The notes under the pieces were generated by a model that was not told the DNA's origin, ran no database searches, and saw only the letters and a program-made list of their open reading frames with translations. 64,000 bases of DNA from assembly GCA_013388855.1 (NCBI GenBank), contig JACAEM010000016.1, positions 225,634 to 289,633 of the forward strand, given 5' to 3'. The DNA comes from Chloroflexota bacterium. Its GTDB lineage: Bacteria > Chloroflexota > Anaerolineae > Anaerolineales > Villigracilaceae. Positions 25,599 through 33,590 of this stretch are shown in pieces. A program made the translations under genes and the position numbers. Position 1 is the stretch's first letter; each line of letters begins with the position of its first letter.

Positions 25599-27500
25599 AT
25601 GAAATTTCGCATCCTCTTCCTTATTGTTCTCACTGCCGCACTCCTCCCGGCATGCAATTTCACACTTGCCGAGGATGTCACCCCCCCGCCCAATTACGTC
25701 CCACCGACTCCCCTTCCAACGCTTGGGAATCTCTTTCCTGAGCAGGCGCCCAGCCTGGCAAACGGCGCGGCGATCTATGCCGAAAAATGTCTGCCGTGCC
25801 ACGGCGGATCGGGTATGGGCGACGGTCCGCAGGGGATTCAACTCGGCGTAACCGTCGCTGCGCTTGGGTTACCCGAGATCGCGCGTGCCGCGTCGCCCGC
25901 CCAATGGTATGAGGTCGTCACACGCGGCAGGATGGAACGCTTCATGCCCCCCTTCGCCAGCCTCAACGATCAGGAACGCTGGGATGTGGTGGCATACGTC
26001 TTTTCCCTGCACACCACGTCCGAACAGATTGAACAGGGCAGGGCGCTCTTTGAAGCGAACTGTGCAGGCTGCCCAACGGACTTCTTCCAGGATCAAGAGA
26101 AGATGTCCACCCTGACCGAGGTGGAATTAGCGCGCCTCATCAACCAGGGGAACGACCAAATCCCGGCGTTTGGGGCGAACCTGACGGAGGATGAACTTTG
26201 GGCGGTCGCCGCCTACCTGCGGACTCTTTCCTTCGATGTCTCCGCCGAGACTGCCGCCGCGTCAACCTCCACGCCTGAACCTGCCGCCGTTTCCGGGACT
26301 CCCACACCAGCCGAGACGGGAACCCCGTCAGCGGAGGGAACGCCCCTCGAAGGCACACAGCAGGCTGAGGTCACGAGTGAACCGACCGCCACGTCAAGAC
26401 CCGGCTTCGGTGCCGTGAACGGATCCATCGATAACCGCACCGGCTCCGACCTTCCCTCCGATCTCAAAGTGACCCTGCGCGGCTACGAGCACGGCGCCGA
26501 TCCAAGCACGGGCCCGGCGGAGGTGGTCACGCTCGAAACTACTGTCAACCCGGATGGGACATATTCCTTTGGCGATGTTGAGTTGCCCGCCAACCGCATT
26601 TTCATCGCTGAAACGGTGTACGACGGCATGTCACTGCAATCGGAATTTGCAGTTGTGGCGGAAGGTGATACCAGCGTGAACGTCCCGCCGATCATTCTGT
26701 ATGAAACGACCACGGACACATCCGCGCTGGTGATGGACGAAGTGCGGCTGTTCATCGAATATGGCGATACGGATGTCCAGATGTACGGCGTGTATTCCTT
26801 CCGCAACCCCAGCGATAAGATGATTGTCGTGGAGCTGAAAGACGGGGCGGAGGTCCCATTCATCAAAACTCCCAAAGGAACACAATCGCTCGGCTACGAA
26901 GGCTTGCAGGATAGTCAGCCGTTCGTGAGCACCGATACCGGGTTTGCCATACCGCCCAGCGAAGGCTCCTACGGGCTGATCGCAATTTCCACGGTTGCCC
27001 GTTCCGAAACAATCGATGTGTCCCAGACCTTTGACCTGCCGGTGAGCGTGTTCACCGTCTTCGTCCCGGAAGGTATCAAAGCCGAAGGCGCGGCGTTGAC
27101 CGATCACGGATTGCAGACAATCGATACGTTCAATTTCCAAGTGTATACCTCCGGCAATTTGAACGCAGGCGATACTGTCGCTTTTACGGTCTCCGGGACA
27201 CCCGCCGAGGGAACGTCCACAGCCAGCGAGACCGCCACTCCGAACCAGAATCTGTTGATCGGCGCGGGGGCGTTGGGTGTGGCGCTCATTCTTGCCGGCG
27301 TGTGGATGTATCTGCGTGATCGAAATCGCACCAGCGAAGAGGAGGTCGATGAGGACGACGAGAATGAGTTCGACACCTCCGAAGAAGTCATGGACGCGAT
27401 CATCGCCCTCGACGACCAGCACCGCGCAAAAAAGATCTCCGATGAAGCCTATCAAAAACGGCGCGCGGAGTTAAAGGATATTTTGAAGGGGATGATGTGA
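25599..27500 (+). CDS. Large cytochrome c lipoprotein with second, degenerate heme site
   Basis: A 633-residue secreted lipoprotein (signal ending LLPAC). Region 50-210 forms two cytochrome c-like modules. The first has CLPCHG. The second has CAGCP at 26061-26075, where the heme-ligand His is Pro, so it should not bind heme in the normal way. A Thr/Pro/Ala linker, a beta-rich middle (300-560, carboxypeptidase-regulatory-like start GAVNGSIDN), a helix (about 570-590) and a short basic C-terminal domain (KKISDEAYQKRRAELKDIL) follow. The ATG at 25599 is chosen from the signal peptide; no good Shine-Dalgarno site is seen. It lies inside the ccm operon and overlaps ccmA. Confidence 0.8.
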   Translation: MKFRILFLIVLTAALLPACNFTLAEDVTPPPNYVPPTPLPTLGNLFPEQAPSLANGAAIYAEKCLPCHGGSGMGDGPQGIQLGVTVAALGLPEIARAASPAQWYEVVTRGRMERFMPPFASLNDQERWDVVAYVFSLHTTSEQIEQGRALFEANCAGCPTDFFQDQEKMSTLTEVELARLINQGNDQIPAFGANLTEDELWAVAAYLRTLSFDVSAETAAASTSTPEPAAVSGTPTPAETGTPSAEGTPLEGTQQAEVTSEPTATSRPGFGAVNGSIDNRTGSDLPSDLKVTLRGYEHGADPSTGPAEVVTLETTVNPDGTYSFGDVELPANRIFIAETVYDGMSLQSEFAVVAEGDTSVNVPPIILYETTTDTSALVMDEVRLFIEYGDTDVQMYGVYSFRNPSDKMIVVELKDGAEVPFIKTPKGTQSLGYEGLQDSQPFVSTDTGFAIPPSEGSYGLIAISTVARSETIDVSQTFDLPVSVFTVFVPEGIKAEGAALTDHGLQTIDTFNFQVYTSGNLNAGDTVAFTVSGTPAEGTSTASETATPNQNLLIGAGALGVALILAGVWMYLRDRNRTSEEEVDEDDENEFDTSEEVMDAIIALDDQHRAKKISDEAYQKRRAELKDILKGMM

Positions 27501-28195
27501 TTGCCGTCAAAAAGCTCGTCAAGCGTTTTGGTCTGAAGACCGTCCTGCGCGGCGTGGATTTTGAAGTCCAGCCGGGCGAGTTCGTGGCGTTGCTTGGTCC
27601 GAACGGCGCGGGCAAAACCACCTTCCTGCGAATCCTCGCCTCACTGTCCCGCCCGTCGCTTGGAGAAGTCAAAGTGGCAGGATTCCGTTTGCCGAATGAA
27701 GCCGCGGCAGTGCGGGCGCGGCTGGGTGTGGTATCGCATCTCCCCCTCCTGTACGGCGACTTGACTGCGGAGGAAAATCTGCGTTTTTATGCGCGCATGT
27801 ACAACATCACAAAGATGGAGCCGCGCATTACCGAAGTGTTGGAAATGGTCGGACTTGAAAACCGTCGGCACGACCTCGTCCGCACGTTCTCGCGCGGAAT
27901 GCAGCAACGTCTGGCCATCGGGCGCGCCGTGCTACATGACCCGGATGTGATGCTCTTCGATGAACCGTACACCGGTCTCGACCAGGACGCGTCCTCCATG
28001 CTCGACGATGTGCTGAAAACCGTCGCCGCCAAAGGACGTACCGTGGTGATGACCTCCCACGACCTGGCACGCGCCGAGGAATTGGCTACACGCTTCGACA
28101 TTCTTTCCCGCGGCATGATTACAGCATCCGCCTCGCCAACAGACTTGAGAAGAGGCAATTTGCTGACTTTCTATAAAGAGGCGCTGGCAGGTTAA
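27497..28195 (+). CDS. ccmA: Heme-release ABC transporter ATPase CcmA
   Basis: The ATPase of CcmABC, which frees holo-CcmE. It has Walker A GPNGAGKTT, signature FSRGMQQRLAIG, Walker B DVMLFDEP and the H-loop TSHD. 232 aa, normal. It starts with GTG overlapping the previous stop codon by four bases (GTGA), so translation is coupled. ccmB follows after one base. Confidence 0.93.
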   Translation: MIAVKKLVKRFGLKTVLRGVDFEVQPGEFVALLGPNGAGKTTFLRILASLSRPSLGEVKVAGFRLPNEAAAVRARLGVVSHLPLLYGDLTAEENLRFYARMYNITKMEPRITEVLEMVGLENRRHDLVRTFSRGMQQRLAIGRAVLHDPDVMLFDEPYTGLDQDASSMLDDVLKTVAAKGRTVVMTSHDLARAEELATRFDILSRGMITASASPTDLRRGNLLTFYKEALAG

Positions 28196-28196
28196 T

Positions 28197-28928
28197 ATGG
28201 CGGAAAACGTCGAGCGCACCACCAAAACACACACAGCGGATCGGGGCAGCCGAACCGGAAATTTCTTCAAAGCCGTCAGCGCCGTGGTCTGGAAGGATTT
28301 GCAGGCGGAGTTCCGTTCGCGCGAACTTTTCTCCGCCATGCTGGTCTTTTCCCTGCTCATCATCCTCATCTTCAACTTCGCCCTCGAGCTGGACATCAAG
28401 ACGCGTCAATCTGTGACTGCGGGCGTACTCTGGGCAACCTTCGCCTTCGCCGGGACGCTGGGTCTCAACCGCTCGATGGCAATCGAAAAGGATCGCGGCT
28501 GTCTCGATGGTCTTCTGCTCGCTCCTGTGGACCGTTCCGCCATTTATTTTGGCAAGGTCATCAGCAACCTAGCGTTCATGCTCATCGTGGAGATCATCGT
28601 CTTGCCGGTGTATAGCATTCTGTACAACGTCAATCTCTTCCAGGCCGGGTTGTTGCTGGTCATCCTGCTTGGCTCAATTGGATACGTGGGCGTGGGGACG
28701 CTGCTCTCCGCCATGTCCGTCCAAACGCGGACGCGCGACATCCTCCTCCCCATCCTGCTGTTCCCGGTGGTCATCCCCGTCCTGCTAGCAGCGGTCAAAG
28801 CCAGCAGCGGCTACCTGACCGGCGCGGAATTTTCGGAGATTCTTCTGCCGCTTAATCTGTTGATTGCGTACGACATCATCTTCATCGCCGTAGCATTCAT
28901 GGTGTTCGACAATGTTGTCGAGGAATAG
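28197..28928 (+). CDS. ccmB: Heme exporter membrane subunit CcmB
   Basis: A 243-residue polytopic protein with six hydrophobic helices and the family pattern FAGTLGLNRSMAIEKDRGCLDGL. It pairs with CcmA in the release of heme-loaded CcmE. The N-terminal 25 residues are polar and slightly longer than usual. Located directly after ccmA. Confidence 0.92.
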   Translation: MAENVERTTKTHTADRGSRTGNFFKAVSAVVWKDLQAEFRSRELFSAMLVFSLLIILIFNFALELDIKTRQSVTAGVLWATFAFAGTLGLNRSMAIEKDRGCLDGLLLAPVDRSAIYFGKVISNLAFMLIVEIIVLPVYSILYNVNLFQAGLLLVILLGSIGYVGVGTLLSAMSVQTRTRDILLPILLFPVVIPVLLAAVKASSGYLTGAEFSEILLPLNLLIAYDIIFIAVAFMVFDNVVEE

Positions 28929-28959
28929 TCGAAAATCAAAAATTTAATAAGGAGCATCC

Positions 28960-29658
28960 ATGCAAGACAAACCTATTACACTTAAAGTTCTCGATATCGT
29001 ATCGCTCATCCTGCTGGGGATTTCAACCTATCTCGCCCTCGTCTTTGCCCCGACCGAATTGGTCATGGGCGATGTCCAACGCGTCTTCTACTTCCACATT
29101 GGCACGGCATGGACCGCCTTGATGGGTTTCATCCTCGCGGCGGTTTTCAGCGTGGTCTACCTCATCAAAAAAGACCTGAAATGGGACCGATATCAGGTTG
29201 CCGCAATCGAAGTGAGCCTTGTCTTCTTCTTCATTACCATTGTGCTCGGCTCGATCTGGGCGCGTCCCGCCTGGAATACCTGGTGGACCTGGGATCCGCG
29301 CCTCACTACCGCGGCAGTCACCGAACTGATCTACATCGCCTACTTTATGTTGCGGCAAGGCATCGATGACCCGGATCGCCGTGCGCGCTTCGGGGCGGTT
29401 TACGCGCTCGTCGGCGGGCTTAGTGCGCCGATCACCTTCTTCGCCATCCGCCTGTTCCGCACCATCCACCCGGTCGTCATCGGCGGGGCAAACGCCGAGG
29501 CGGAAGGTGGATTTGCCATGACCGCCGATATGCGCGTGGCGTTCTTCTTCGCCCTTTTTGCCTTCACCGTCATCTTCGTCGACCTGTACTGGAACCGCAT
29601 CCGCCTCGGCAACTTGCAGGAAAAGGTCGAACAACTCAAACTCAAAGTCACCCTGTAA
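28960..29658 (+). CDS. ccmC: Heme-handling membrane protein CcmC
   Basis: CcmC loads heme onto CcmE. The 232-residue, six-helix protein contains the WWD box WNTWWTWDPRLT, flanked by conserved His residues in FYFHIGTAW and RTIHPVV. The ATG follows AAGGAG eight bases upstream. It is 31 bases after ccmB. Length and order agree with the family. Confidence 0.94.
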   Translation: MQDKPITLKVLDIVSLILLGISTYLALVFAPTELVMGDVQRVFYFHIGTAWTALMGFILAAVFSVVYLIKKDLKWDRYQVAAIEVSLVFFFITIVLGSIWARPAWNTWWTWDPRLTTAAVTELIYIAYFMLRQGIDDPDRRARFGAVYALVGGLSAPITFFAIRLFRTIHPVVIGGANAEAEGGFAMTADMRVAFFFALFAFTVIFVDLYWNRIRLGNLQEKVEQLKLKVTL

Positions 29659-29670
29659 GTGGAGATCAAC

Positions 29671-29868
29671 ATGTTCCTACAAACACCCACCCCTGACACA
29701 TCAGGTTACATGATTGCAGGCTATGCCATCGCCTTTATCACCATGGCGCTCTATGTCGCCAGCATGGCGCTGCGAAGCCGCAACCTTCACCAGGACTTGA
29801 CCACCCTCCAAGAAATGGACAAGTCCGCCCGGGAGAAGGAAGCCGCGGGCAAACAATCCGGCAGGTAG
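29671..29868 (+). CDS. ccmD: CcmD-like small membrane protein
   Basis: A 65-residue protein with one helix (about 12-34, YMIAGYAIAFITMALYVASM) and a polar, charged tail (RSRNLHQDLTTLQEMD), the shape of CcmD, which stabilises CcmC-CcmE. The ATG at 29671 has GGAG six bases upstream. Assignment rests mainly on size, topology and its place directly after ccmC. Confidence 0.75.
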   Translation: MFLQTPTPDTSGYMIAGYAIAFITMALYVASMALRSRNLHQDLTTLQEMDKSAREKEAAGKQSGR

Positions 29869-29919
29869 TACCAAAATAGTAACCAAATGGTGACACATAA
29901 ATAACCGCAAAATAAATGG

Positions 29920-29951
29920 AGTCCGCTATAATGGAGGCGGACTTATTTTTT
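29920..29951 (+). terminator. Terminator of the ccm operon
   Basis: A 7-bp stem AGTCCGC/GCGGACT (29920-29926 with 29937-29943), a 10-nt loop and a following TTATTTTTT run, 52 bases after ccmD. Confidence 0.7.
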
Positions 29952-29975
29952 ATGAGAGGAGACAGGGAGATTTGG

Positions 29976-31586
29976 TTGAGGCGTAGAATCCTGCTTGTGA
30001 CGCTGGGCATGTTCCTGGCTTTGGCGGGAGGCGCTTTCGCGTCCTTCTCCCGAGGGGTTGCTGCACCGCGTTTCGACCCTCCCGGTCCCGACAGATTTTC
30101 CGTCACCACTGTGGATTACACCAAATATTTCTGGTGGATGGTCCGCTGGGGGGAGACCGATGTCGTGTGCCACATTGAGATCGACCACGAAGGGATGCCT
30201 ACGCCGGGGGATGTGTATGTGGATTGCGGCGAGGAAATCTACGATAAATGGGTAAAGCAAAAACCCTGCACAGAGACCAATGTGGATCACTGCAAGGGTT
30301 TTTACGTCGTATTAGTGGATAGCGAACCCGCTCAAAAACAGATTTCAACCAAACTTCCCGCTCCAATCATCCAAGTAACGCTTGAGAATTGCAACCCGGT
30401 ATACACATCCTCGACGAGCATTTGCGAGTTCGAGCCGATTCTTGTATTGACCGGCGTGGAACCCGTCCCCGGCTTCGAGATTATCGGCATCGAGGGATTA
30501 TATGAAGACCAGCCATTCAGTTGTGGGCCCGTGTGCCGACTCAAACTGCCGGTCACCGGCGAAGAGGGGCGCGTCATTCAATTCTGGGCATATTCGAGCT
30601 ACGGGGACAGCAGCGAGGTCTTTGACGCGGTTGTTCGAGTGGCGGAAACCGACGAGGGGAATCCGGATCGCTCGTTCTGGTATGTGGATGTGTTGAGCAG
30701 TCAGTGGGCAGGTGTGCCGGTCGCGAGTTGCGTGGAAGCCTGGGGAGTGCTGCCTCCGGTAGGCGGACCTCCCAGGTGGTTAAGTACACCCACCCAAAGT
30801 GAGACCCTCGGGACGGAGATCCCATATAACTATCTTGCCGCAAATTTGATAAAAAATCAGGTCGTGGACGCGAGTTTTTGCGACGACAACGGATTACTCC
30901 CGGACGGTGGGGCAAACAATTGCGGCATGGAAGCCGCGCGTTCCGCAGTGACCGAGTGGCAGAATCAGTTCGACAGCCTTATCTTGAATGTGGCAAAGGA
31001 TTCCGGCGTTCCTGCGCATTTGCTGAAAAACCTTTTTGCGCGGGAAAGTCAGTTCTGGCCCGGCATCAGCACCAAAAAAGACGTGGGACTGGGTCAACTC
31101 ACCGAACATGGGGCAGATACCACTCTGCTGTGGAACCCACCCTTCTTCTACCAGTTTTGCCCGCTGGTGATGGATTCTGGAGAATGCGCAAAAGGATACC
31201 TGGACCTCGATGAGGAACAACGGGTCTACATCCGTCAGGCACTGATTGGCGCAGTGAACGCGACTTGTGAGACCTGTCCGTTGGGAATCGATGTGGAGCG
31301 CGCCAATTTCAGCATTGGCGTCTTTGCCCATACTCTGCTGGCAAACTGCGGGCAGGCAGGTCAACTTGTAGAGAATATCACCGATGAGATAGCCGGAAAT
31401 TCTGCAACATACGAAGACCTGTGGAAGTTCACACTCGTCAACTACAATGCCGGACCGGGCTGCCTGGGTGATGCACTTCAAGCCACCGATGACGATAAAC
31501 AGGAACTGACTTGGGAGAACGTTTCCAGCCACCTAGCCCCTGCTTGCGTAGGCGCTGTTGATTATGTGAATGATATAAGTCAATGA
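29976..31586 (+). CDS. Secreted protein with lytic-transglycosylase-like domain
   Basis: A 536-residue exported protein. After a signal peptide comes a Cys-rich region of about 250 residues, with many paired cysteines suggesting disulfides. The C-terminal half has the segment ARESQFWPG...DVGLGQL, matching the SLT fold pattern ES.F.P......GL.QL, with Glu357 the likely catalytic acid; YNAGPGC near the end fits the usual YNAG motif. Start: TTG at 29976 has AGGGAGA five bases upstream. An ATG at 29952 is an alternative but lies against the T-run of the ccm terminator. It may cut peptidoglycan during secretion or assembly; the substrate is inferred only. Confidence 0.6.
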   Translation: MRRRILLVTLGMFLALAGGAFASFSRGVAAPRFDPPGPDRFSVTTVDYTKYFWWMVRWGETDVVCHIEIDHEGMPTPGDVYVDCGEEIYDKWVKQKPCTETNVDHCKGFYVVLVDSEPAQKQISTKLPAPIIQVTLENCNPVYTSSTSICEFEPILVLTGVEPVPGFEIIGIEGLYEDQPFSCGPVCRLKLPVTGEEGRVIQFWAYSSYGDSSEVFDAVVRVAETDEGNPDRSFWYVDVLSSQWAGVPVASCVEAWGVLPPVGGPPRWLSTPTQSETLGTEIPYNYLAANLIKNQVVDASFCDDNGLLPDGGANNCGMEAARSAVTEWQNQFDSLILNVAKDSGVPAHLLKNLFARESQFWPGISTKKDVGLGQLTEHGADTTLLWNPPFFYQFCPLVMDSGECAKGYLDLDEEQRVYIRQALIGAVNATCETCPLGIDVERANFSIGVFAHTLLANCGQAGQLVENITDEIAGNSATYEDLWKFTLVNYNAGPGCLGDALQATDDDKQELTWENVSSHLAPACVGAVDYVNDISQ

Positions 31587-31600
31587 CAGAGAAAACGAAA

Positions 31601-31635
31601 CAAAATCAGCCAGCTGAAACAGCTGGCTGATTTTG
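31601..31635. terminator. Bidirectional terminator
   Basis: A perfect 16-bp stem (31601-31616 with 31620-31635) with an AAA loop, A-rich on the left and T-rich on the right, between the convergent transglycosylase-like and AbrB-like genes. Confidence 0.9.
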
Positions 31636-31636
31636 T

Positions 31637-31843
31637 TTAAAGGTTTTGAGGAAACCGGAAGAATCGTTTCTTCTCTACTGTGGGATGCGGCTCGGGATGG
31701 TGCTTAACGATGGGTGTCAGGATAATCCTTCCCATTTTTTCATCCGCTTCGACCTCAAGCCTGGTACCGGGCATCAGATCCAGTTTACAGCAGATCTCTT
31801 GGGGGAGTTCGATCAAATAGCGGGGTTTGAGTATCGTCTCCAT
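31637..31843 (-). CDS. AbrB/SpoVT-type DNA-binding protein
   Basis: A 68-residue protein. The first 47 residues have the swapped-hairpin AbrB pattern: KPRYLIELPQEICCKLDLMPGTRLEVE, then GRIILTP. The tail is basic. The ATG at 31843 has AGGA eight bases upstream, and a longer frame starting at 31888 is less likely. No toxin gene lies beside it, so it is more likely a transition-state type regulator than an antitoxin. It is divergent from the 13-heme cytochrome gene, with two palindromes in between. Confidence 0.75.
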   Translation of the reverse strand: METILKPRYLIELPQEICCKLDLMPGTRLEVEADEKMGRIILTPIVKHHPEPHPTVEKKRFFRFPQNL

Positions 31844-31916
31844 GGTTACCGTCCTGATCGGAGGATAACACATTTCCCCAACGCTCAATGGTCGAGGAGA
31901 TACATCATAAGTAATA

Positions 31917-31928
31917 CTTATCGATAAG
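31917..31928. promoter_or_regulatory. CTTATCGATAAG palindrome upstream of abrB-like gene
   Basis: A perfect 12-bp palindrome about 75 bp upstream of the AbrB-like start; a possible autoregulatory site. Confidence 0.35.
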
Positions 31929-31991
31929 CAAACCTAATAGATGCATGTTATTTCTATCACTATCAATTACATATGGTATGCCATATAATTG

Positions 31992-32011
31992 TTTGTGAAT
32001 AATTACACAAA
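31992..32011. promoter_or_regulatory. CRP/FNR-like operator (one mismatch)
   Basis: TTTGTGA-N6-ACACAAA matches the two sites at 10032 and 20739 except for one base in the right arm. On the minus strand its centre is about 42 bases from the start predicted by TGTAAT (31966-31971). On the plus strand a TATAAT (31984-31989) would start transcription within the site, so it could repress the cytochrome and activate the AbrB gene, or the reverse depending on the regulator. A 6-bp inverted repeat ATATGG/CCATAT lies beside it (31971-31986). Confidence 0.5.
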
Positions 32012-32024
32012 TAAGAGGCTACGT

Positions 32025-33551
32025 GTGAACTCAAAACTCCTTAGTATCCTGATTGTCACAGCCTTCCTCCTCTTCGCTTGTGGAACCCGGCAGACGACCG
32101 CCATTCCATCCCCCATAGAGACGGAAATGCCGGTTGAAACGGAGGCAGTTGCCGAGGTCCAGCCTGAAGCGGACGAATGTGTCGCTTGTCATACCGACCA
32201 ACAGCGTCTCATTGACACCGCTAAACCTGAGGAGGCAGCTGAAAGCGAATCCAAGGGAGTTGGCTGAGGGGGCGATGTGGCTCCGTTGGAGCCATGGGAG
32301 AAAGTCATTGTCGATCTCGATGCGTTCTCGCAGACGACGCACGGCAAGCAATCCTGCACAGATTGTCACGGTGGTGTGCAATCACCCGAAAAGGATGCAG
32401 CGCATGAAGGGTTGATTGCCAGTCCCAGTTCGATGCCTGAAAAATATTGCGCGGAGTGCCATCAAGAACAGGTCGCGACCTACCCGACCGCGCTTCACTC
32501 CACCCAGCAGGGATATTGGACAGCGATTAACGCTCGCAGTGTCCCTGAAAACCATCCGGCGCTGGAAGGAATGTTCAACAATCATTGCGCCACCTGCCAC
32601 ACAACTTGCGGCGAGTGTCATGTGAGCCAGCCAAAGAACGTGGGCGGCGGCTTGTTCACAGGTCACGTTTTTGAAAAGACCCCGCCAATGACGCGTTCCT
32701 GCACCGCCTGTCACGGAAGCCGCGTGGGCAACGAATTCCTCGGCAAGAACGAAGGTTTCCCCGGTGACGTGCATTTCCGTGAAGGGCGCATGAACTGTGT
32801 GAAATGCCATGACGGCGCGGACCTGCACGGTTCGACCTCTGACGCGATGAGCGCGGATGCCAACCGCTATGTTGGGATGGAGGAACCGAAATGCGTGGAC
32901 TGCCACCCCACTGCCGCTCCCGGCGGGGATAGCAACCCGATGCACCAGTCGCATGGAAATCTATTGTCCTGTCAGGTGTGTCATTCGATCACCTACACGA
33001 GCTGCGACGGCTGTCATGTGGCGATCAGCGAGAAGAGCGGAAAACCGTTCTTCGAGACACAGGCAACGTATTCGACCTTCCTGATTGGGCGCAACCCGAT
33101 CCAGACGGAGGAGCGCCCCTACCTGTATGTACCCGTGCGTCATGTGCCCGTTGACCCGGATAGTTACAAATACTACGGCGATAACCTGCTGCCCAATTTC
33201 AACGCACTGCCGACCTGGGTCTATGCCACGCCGCACAACATTCAGAAAAACACCCCGCAGAACGCCTCGTGTGCGGTCTGCCACGGCAGTGACGGAACCA
33301 TCTTCCTCACAGCCGATAAAGTGAAAGCGGAAGAATTGGAAGCGAACCAGTCCGTAATCGTAAACACCCTCCCGCCTGCCCTGGAAAGCATTGCCAGTGC
33401 GCCTGCCATGCCGGCATCTCACCTTGAGCATGTGTCAAATTCATGCACGGCATGTCACGCGACGGGCATTCGAAATGCGCCGGTTTTCCCCGAAAACCAT
33501 GCGGCATATCAAGATGTGAATTGTTCCGGTTGCCACAAGTTACAACAGTAA
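32025..33551 (+). CDS. Thirteen-heme cytochrome c lipoprotein with in-frame UGA (putative selenoprotein)
   Basis: One open frame runs from GTG 32025 to TAA 33551 apart from a single TGA at codon 81 (32265-32267). Before it: a lipoprotein signal (LLFAC) and heme site CVACH. After it: twelve more CxxCH sites (CTDCH, CAECH, CATCH, CGECH, CTACH, CVKCH, CVDCH, CQVCH, CDGCH, CAVCH, CTACH, CSGCH). The part after the TGA has no signal peptide, so translated alone it could not be exported or receive heme. A hairpin just behind the TGA fits the bacterial SECIS pattern. I favour read-through as selenocysteine (residue context KGVG-U-GGDV). A nonsense mutation or sequence error is the alternative. The start has AAGAGG seven or so bases upstream. 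A tetra-rhodanese gene follows after 39 bp. Confidence 0.6.
32265..32297 (+). promoter_or_regulatory. In-frame UGA with SECIS-like hairpin
   Basis: TGA at 32265-32267 is followed by a 7-bp stem TGGCTCC (32278-32284) with GGAGCCA (32288-32294), extended by two G-T pairs, closing a three-base loop GTT. The loop begins with G and lies 17 bases after the UGA, within the usual bacterial SECIS range (about 16-37 nt, G among the first two loop bases). Confidence 0.55.
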
Positions 33552-33590
33552 CTTGATAAACAAAAAAAATATCATCAGGAGATAATCACC

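Noticed and set aside
31637..31843. Toxin-antitoxin pair around the AbrB-like gene
   Set aside because: No toxin-sized frame adjoins it on the same strand; both neighbours are separated by a terminator or a promoter region.
32277..33551. Separate 12-heme gene starting at GTG 32277
   Set aside because: The start lies inside the SECIS-like stem and the product would lack any signal peptide, so heme could not be attached; the frame is continuous with the upstream lipoprotein part.
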